The position numbers were made by a program, and so were the translations under genes. 9,562 nucleotides of DNA from the NCBI GenBank assembly GCA_040756085.1, contig JBFMAE010000213.1, forward strand, positions 1 to 9,562, read 5' to 3'. The notes under the pieces were generated by a model. It worked only from the letters and a program-made list of their open reading frames with translations. It ran no database searches and was not told where the DNA came from. Of the stretch, positions 7,650 to 9,562 are shown in pieces (position 1 is the first letter of the stretch; every line of letters begins with the position of its first letter). Origin of the DNA: JBFMAE01 sp040756085. Lineage in GTDB: Bacteria > Desulfobacterota > BSN033 > UBA1163.

Positions 7650-8486
7650 ATGGAAAAGCTAATCATTTCAGTTGGGATTACAGGATCTCGGATCACAAGG
7701 CAACAAACTCCTCATATCCCCATCTCTCCAGAGGAAATCGCTCAGTCAGGGATCGAAGCCTGGAGGGCAGGGGCCTCCATCCTCCATATTCATGTGAGAG
7801 ATCCAAAGACCGGCCTTGGAACCCAGGATGTTTCGATCTTTAAAGAGGTAGTGGACCGCGTTCGGAGTGAGACCGATGCCATTCTCTGTTTGACAACAAG
7901 CGGTATTCCGGGTCGAAACCTTCCCATTACAGATCGACTACAGCCATTAGCCCTTCACCCAGAATTGGTTTCCTTCGATGCAGGATCCATTAATATGGGA
8001 GAGAATATATTTCTCAATCCCCAAGAATTCTTGGAAGCCCTGGCAAAAGAGACATTAGAAAAGGGAATTAAGCCCGAGTTGGAGGTTTTTGAGGTCGGAA
8101 TGGTCTATACCTGCCTGAGATATCTGGAAAAAGATCTTCTCAAGCCCCCGCTTCACTTTCAATTCGTATTAGGCACACCCAATGGAATGCCAGCCACTAT
8201 AAAGTCACTCCTTCACCTTACTGAGATTATTCCTCAAGATTCGACCTGGTCCGTGATTGGGATTGGCCCAAGTCAACTCCCCATGGCGATGATGGGGATG
8301 GTCATGGGAGGACATGTCCGGGTTGGATTGGAGGATAATATTTATTATTCGAAAGGTGTGCTGGCCAAGGGTAATGCAGAGTTGGTGGAGCGAGTGATCA
8401 GAATTGCGAAGGAATTCGGAAGAGAGATTGCAGCCCCCATTGATGCAAGAGAGATCCTCAATTTAAAACCAAAATTTTTCAACTGA
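7650..8486 (+). CDS. BKACE beta-keto acid cleavage enzyme (DUF849 family)
   Basis: Family reaction: beta-keto acid + acetyl-CoA gives acetoacetate + the CoA ester of the shortened acid, in a zinc-dependent TIM barrel. Length is 278 aa, near the roughly 275 of Kce. Zinc ligands match Kce as I recall it: His46 and His48 in LHIHVRD and Glu228 in LEDN. The catalytic Arg224 and Asp229 lie in HVRVGLED, and Thr82/Ser108 replace Kce Ser82/Thr106 conservatively. The clear difference is ITGSR (10-14): Arg14 stands where Kce has Glu14, which contacts the substrate amino group, so a neutral or anionic side chain is more likely here (inference). The ATG follows the livF TAA with no gap and only GGA (7641-7643) as a ribosome site, suggesting translation by reinitiation after livF. 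It is therefore probably co-expressed with the importer and acts on its cargo. Confidence 0.93.
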   Translation: MEKLIISVGITGSRITRQQTPHIPISPEEIAQSGIEAWRAGASILHIHVRDPKTGLGTQDVSIFKEVVDRVRSETDAILCLTTSGIPGRNLPITDRLQPLALHPELVSFDAGSINMGENIFLNPQEFLEALAKETLEKGIKPELEVFEVGMVYTCLRYLEKDLLKPPLHFQFVLGTPNGMPATIKSLLHLTEIIPQDSTWSVIGIGPSQLPMAMMGMVMGGHVRVGLEDNIYYSKGVLAKGNAELVERVIRIAKEFGREIAAPIDAREILNLKPKFFN

Positions 8487-8601
8487 TATTTTCAAATTCT
8501 TCGAGAAATTAATTGCCGCCATATTTCACCTGAAAATTCCAGATATGATGAATTCGTAAAAAGTCAAAAAATAGAGGAAATGTCATACTTGGTTCAGCAT
8601 C

Positions 8602-8620
8602 CCTGCCTGCGGCAGGCAGG
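8602..8620 (+). repeat. Perfect palindrome CCTGCCTGC-G-GCAGGCAGG
   Basis: Two 9-bp arms around a single G, inside the 8547-8714 element. It is G+C-rich in an A+T-rich region. Palindromes of this wording are common dispersed repeats in anaerobe and Desulfobacterota genomes (from memory). Confidence 0.75.
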
Positions 8621-8660
8621 TAACAAAATCAAAGGCTTAAAAGACCCTGAAATCGTTAGA

Positions 8661-8679
8661 TCCTGAATCAAGTTCAGGA
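8661..8679 (+). repeat. Palindrome TCCTGAA-TCAAG-TTCAGGA
   Basis: Seven-bp arms with a 5-nt loop, the second hairpin in the 8547-8714 element. The CTGAATCAAGTTCAG core is a familiar dispersed-repeat wording (from memory). No other copy lies in this window. Confidence 0.7.
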
Positions 8680-8836
8680 CCTGGTGACAGATTGGGACTT
8701 TTTACGAGACCATCAGATATTGATTTAATTTTTTCACAGAAATATGACATTTTATGCCTTCAAGATTACCCAATCTAAATCCTCCTGACTTTAAATTCCC
8801 CTTTAATTTCAAACTATTTTAACCTTCTTTCATCTT

Positions 8837-8852
8837 TGGCACAGGACTTGCT
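8837..8852 (+). promoter_or_regulatory. Sigma-54 (-24/-12) promoter
   Basis: TGGCACAGGACTTGCT matches the RpoN consensus TGGCAC-N5-TTGCW. The GG (8838-8839) and GC (8850-8851) have exactly 10 nt between them. Transcription would begin near 8863, about 23 nt before the ATG of the 36-aa small protein. A short dyad AGATT-ACCC-AATCT (8763-8776), about 94 nt before that start, is in the range of an enhancer-binding-protein site but is too short to assert. Confidence 0.72.
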
Positions 8853-8885
8853 TATTTAATAATACAGAATCAAAAAGGGTTTCCA

Positions 8886-8996
8886 ATGAATCTGATGATA
8901 AAAGAATTAGCTTCAATCAATCTATTTGTAATTTGGATAATCATTTTCGGGGGTTTTGTGTTTTTAAAAATTATAAAGAAACGGTTGGAAGATTAA
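8886..8996 (+). CDS. Small single-pass membrane protein, 36 aa, unknown function
   Basis: Not recognised. The frame encodes 36 residues. A polar N-terminus MNLMIKELASIN is followed by a hydrophobic helix (about 13-27, LFVIWIIIFGGFVFL) and a basic tail KIIKKRLED. By the positive-inside rule this predicts C-terminus in, N-terminus out. It is supported by AAAGGG (8874-8879) 6 nt before the ATG and by a sigma-54 promoter ending 33 nt upstream. It is followed after 64 nt by a second small membrane ORF on the same strand. The layout resembles tiny accessory subunits of transporters or oxidases, but no partner gene is in the window. Coding status rests on signals, not homology. Confidence 0.55.
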   Translation: MNLMIKELASINLFVIWIIIFGGFVFLKIIKKRLED

Positions 8997-9001
8997 TTTT
9001 A

Positions 9002-9021
9002 TGTCCTTATAAAAAAGGACA
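9002..9021 (+). other. Stem-loop between the two small membrane ORFs
   Basis: TGTCCTT (9002-9008) pairs with AAGGACA (9015-9021) around a 6-nt A-rich loop. No T-tract follows, so it is not an ordinary terminator. It could be an mRNA-stability element or an operator; it begins 5 nt after the first small ORF ends. Confidence 0.4.
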
Positions 9022-9060
9022 AATTTGAACATATTTTACAAAAATGTGGGTGGAGGTAAT

Positions 9061-9210
9061 ATGAGTAAGGGAGAAATCCTTGGTATCCGTGAAGTTGAAG
9101 GGGTAAGAAGGATTGAGATTAGTTTCGAGAGAGTAGCCGTCTGGGCACTCATCTTTACAAATGCATTTTGCGTTCCTTATTTTATTGCTAAGTTGTTTAA
9201 ATTGTTGTAA
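9061..9210 (+). CDS. Small single-pass membrane protein, 49 aa, unknown function
   Basis: Not recognised. The frame encodes 49 residues from ATG 9061. The first 24 residues are charged and polar (MSKGEILGIREVEGVRR and onward to FER). One helix follows (about 25-43, VAVWALIFTNAFCVPYFIA) with a Cys and a Pro inside it, then KLFKLL. GGAGGT (9052-9057) lies 3 nt before the ATG, a strong but closely spaced site. A TTG at 9025 would add 12 residues but has no ribosome site. It probably shares the sigma-54 transcript with the 36-aa ORF. It ends 11 nt before the converging isochorismatase remnant. A transporter or enzyme-complex accessory role is a guess. Confidence 0.55.
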   Translation: MSKGEILGIREVEGVRRIEISFERVAVWALIFTNAFCVPYFIAKLFKLL

Positions 9211-9221
9211 ATAATACCTCC

Positions 9222-9562
9222 TTATTTGAGTAATTTGGATAAATGTCTGAACTCTTCAGTCCCAGCCTCCTTCAGTAGTTGAAAGGCGATGATCTCGGTG
9301 GTCGAGATCATCGCCCCCCCCTCTTTTTCATCCATATCAACCCTATTTCCCAGTCCAATTTTCTTCTTGAACAGGCGGCATCCGCTACCACATGAACTTC
9401 ATAGCCTTTTTTTATCAGGTCATTGGCTGTCTGCAGGATATACACATGGGTCTCAATTCCGGAAAGGATGATCTATCTTTTCCGTCATTGATCTAATCTT
9501 TCATTAAAGCTCTCCACTCCGCAGCAACTGAAAATGATCTTCTCAATCGGGAGAAACTTTAG
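9222..9562 (-). pseudogene. Decayed isochorismatase-family (YcaC-like) hydrolase, C-terminal part
   Basis: Reading the minus strand from the right edge gives the C-terminal half of a cysteine hydrolase of the isochorismatase superfamily: EKIIFSCCGVESFNERLDQ, then stop-RKR-stop, then IILSGIETHVYILQTANDL (the conserved GIETHVCVxQT block, with Tyr where the usual catalytic Cys stands), KKGYEVHVVADAACSRRK, WEIGLIWMKKRGG, a frameshift, and ISTTEIIAFQLLKEAGTEEF to the stop at 9222-9224. Lesions: TGA at 9485-9487, TAG at 9473-9475, and a run of eight G on the coding strand (plus-strand C at 9314-9321) where six or nine would keep the frame. The N-terminal half, with the catalytic Asp and Lys, lies beyond the window. 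Sequencing error could explain the homopolymer but is unlikely to explain both stops and the lost Cys. It converges on the small-ORF unit. Confidence 0.85.
9285..9328 (+). terminator. Perfect 13-bp hairpin followed by C/T tail, possible terminator of the small-ORF transcript
   Basis: GGCGATGATCTCG (9285-9297) and CGAGATCATCGCC (9303-9315) pair without mismatch around GTGGT. A C-rich stretch and TCTTTTT (9322-9328) follow. The T-tract starts 8 nt after the stem, further than normal, so termination is plausible but not certain. The hairpin is built from codons of the isochorismatase remnant on the opposite strand. Confidence 0.45.

Larger units (their letters stand above)
8547..8714 (+). repeat. 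MITE-like element with 19-bp terminal inverted repeats
   Basis: GATGAATTCGTAAAAAGTC (8547-8565) is complementary to GACTTTTTACGAGACCATC (8696-8714) at 16 of 19 positions, including an uninterrupted 11-bp core CGTAAAAAGTC. The 168-nt interior holds two short palindromes and no ORF. An offset pair AAATGTCATA (8578-8587) and TATGACATTT (8743-8752) crosses the right end. The architecture fits a non-autonomous miniature element or a dispersed structured repeat; no transposase and no clear target duplication are seen. Confidence 0.6.

Noticed and set aside
8487..8510. Terminator directly after BKACE (ATTCT-TCG-AGAAAT)
   Set aside because: Only a 4-5 bp A+T-rich stem and no T-tract.
8602..8679. Two palindromes considered as a CRISPR repeat pair or phage operators
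   Set aside because: The two sequences differ from each other, occur once each, and no spacer periodicity or cas/phage gene is present.
8763..8776. AGATT-ACCC-AATCT as an enhancer-binding-protein site for the sigma-54 promoter
   Set aside because: Distance (about -94) is right, but a single 5-bp dyad in A+T-rich DNA is expected by chance; mentioned only within the promoter entry.
9289..9471. Plus-strand 60-codon open frame at the right edge
   Set aside because: Antisense of the isochorismatase remnant whose minus-strand translation matches a known family; no ribosome site for the plus frame.
9473..9487. Stop-codon recoding (selenocysteine or pyrrolysine) in the isochorismatase frame
   Set aside because: Both TGA and TAG occur within five codons, at positions not catalytic in the family, together with a frameshift and loss of the catalytic Cys; decay is simpler.

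Overview
The window reads as part of the chromosome of a strictly anaerobic, diderm bacterium. Three observations support this: an intact aldehyde:ferredoxin oxidoreductase (a tungsten enzyme of anaerobes), a periplasmic binding protein exported by an ordinary signal peptide with no lipobox cysteine, and a -24/-12 (sigma-54) promoter. The coding style and the intergenic palindromic repeats resemble Desulfobacterota (Deltaproteobacteria) genomes, but that placement is an impression from the sequence and was not tested by a search.

Layout. Positions 1-749 hold the C-terminal part of a PLP-dependent class III aminotransferase. Next comes aldehyde:ferredoxin oxidoreductase (839-2704). After a 146-nt gap with a possible terminator come five genes of a branched-chain-amino-acid-type (HAAT) ABC importer, all on the + strand: binding protein (2851-4032), a 359-nt gap rich in hairpins, permeases LivH and LivM, then ATPases LivG and LivF. 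The last four genes are tightly packed, two of them overlapping. A BKACE (beta-keto acid cleavage enzyme, DUF849) gene starts on the base after the livF stop codon. From 8487 to about 9210 the DNA becomes visibly A+T-rich. It carries a MITE-like repeat element (8547-8714), a near-consensus sigma-54 promoter (8837-8852) and two very small single-helix membrane proteins (36 and 49 aa) that are my best candidates for something undescribed. The right edge (9222-9562, minus strand) is a decayed isochorismatase-family hydrolase, broken by two in-frame stops and a frameshift in a G8 run.

How the genes may work together (inference). The importer brings in an amino acid or related carboxylate, and the aminotransferase removes its amino group. 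The product is either an aldehyde, which AOR oxidises while reducing ferredoxin, or a beta-keto acid, which BKACE condenses with acetyl-CoA to give acetoacetate and a shortened acyl-CoA. Uptake of a beta- or omega-amino acid fits all four activities. The BKACE carries Arg where the lysine-fermentation enzyme Kce has Glu14, so its substrate is probably not the cationic Kce substrate.

All motif positions were read by eye. Comparisons with Kce, P. furiosus AOR and E. coli Liv proteins rest on memory of those proteins, not on alignments made here.
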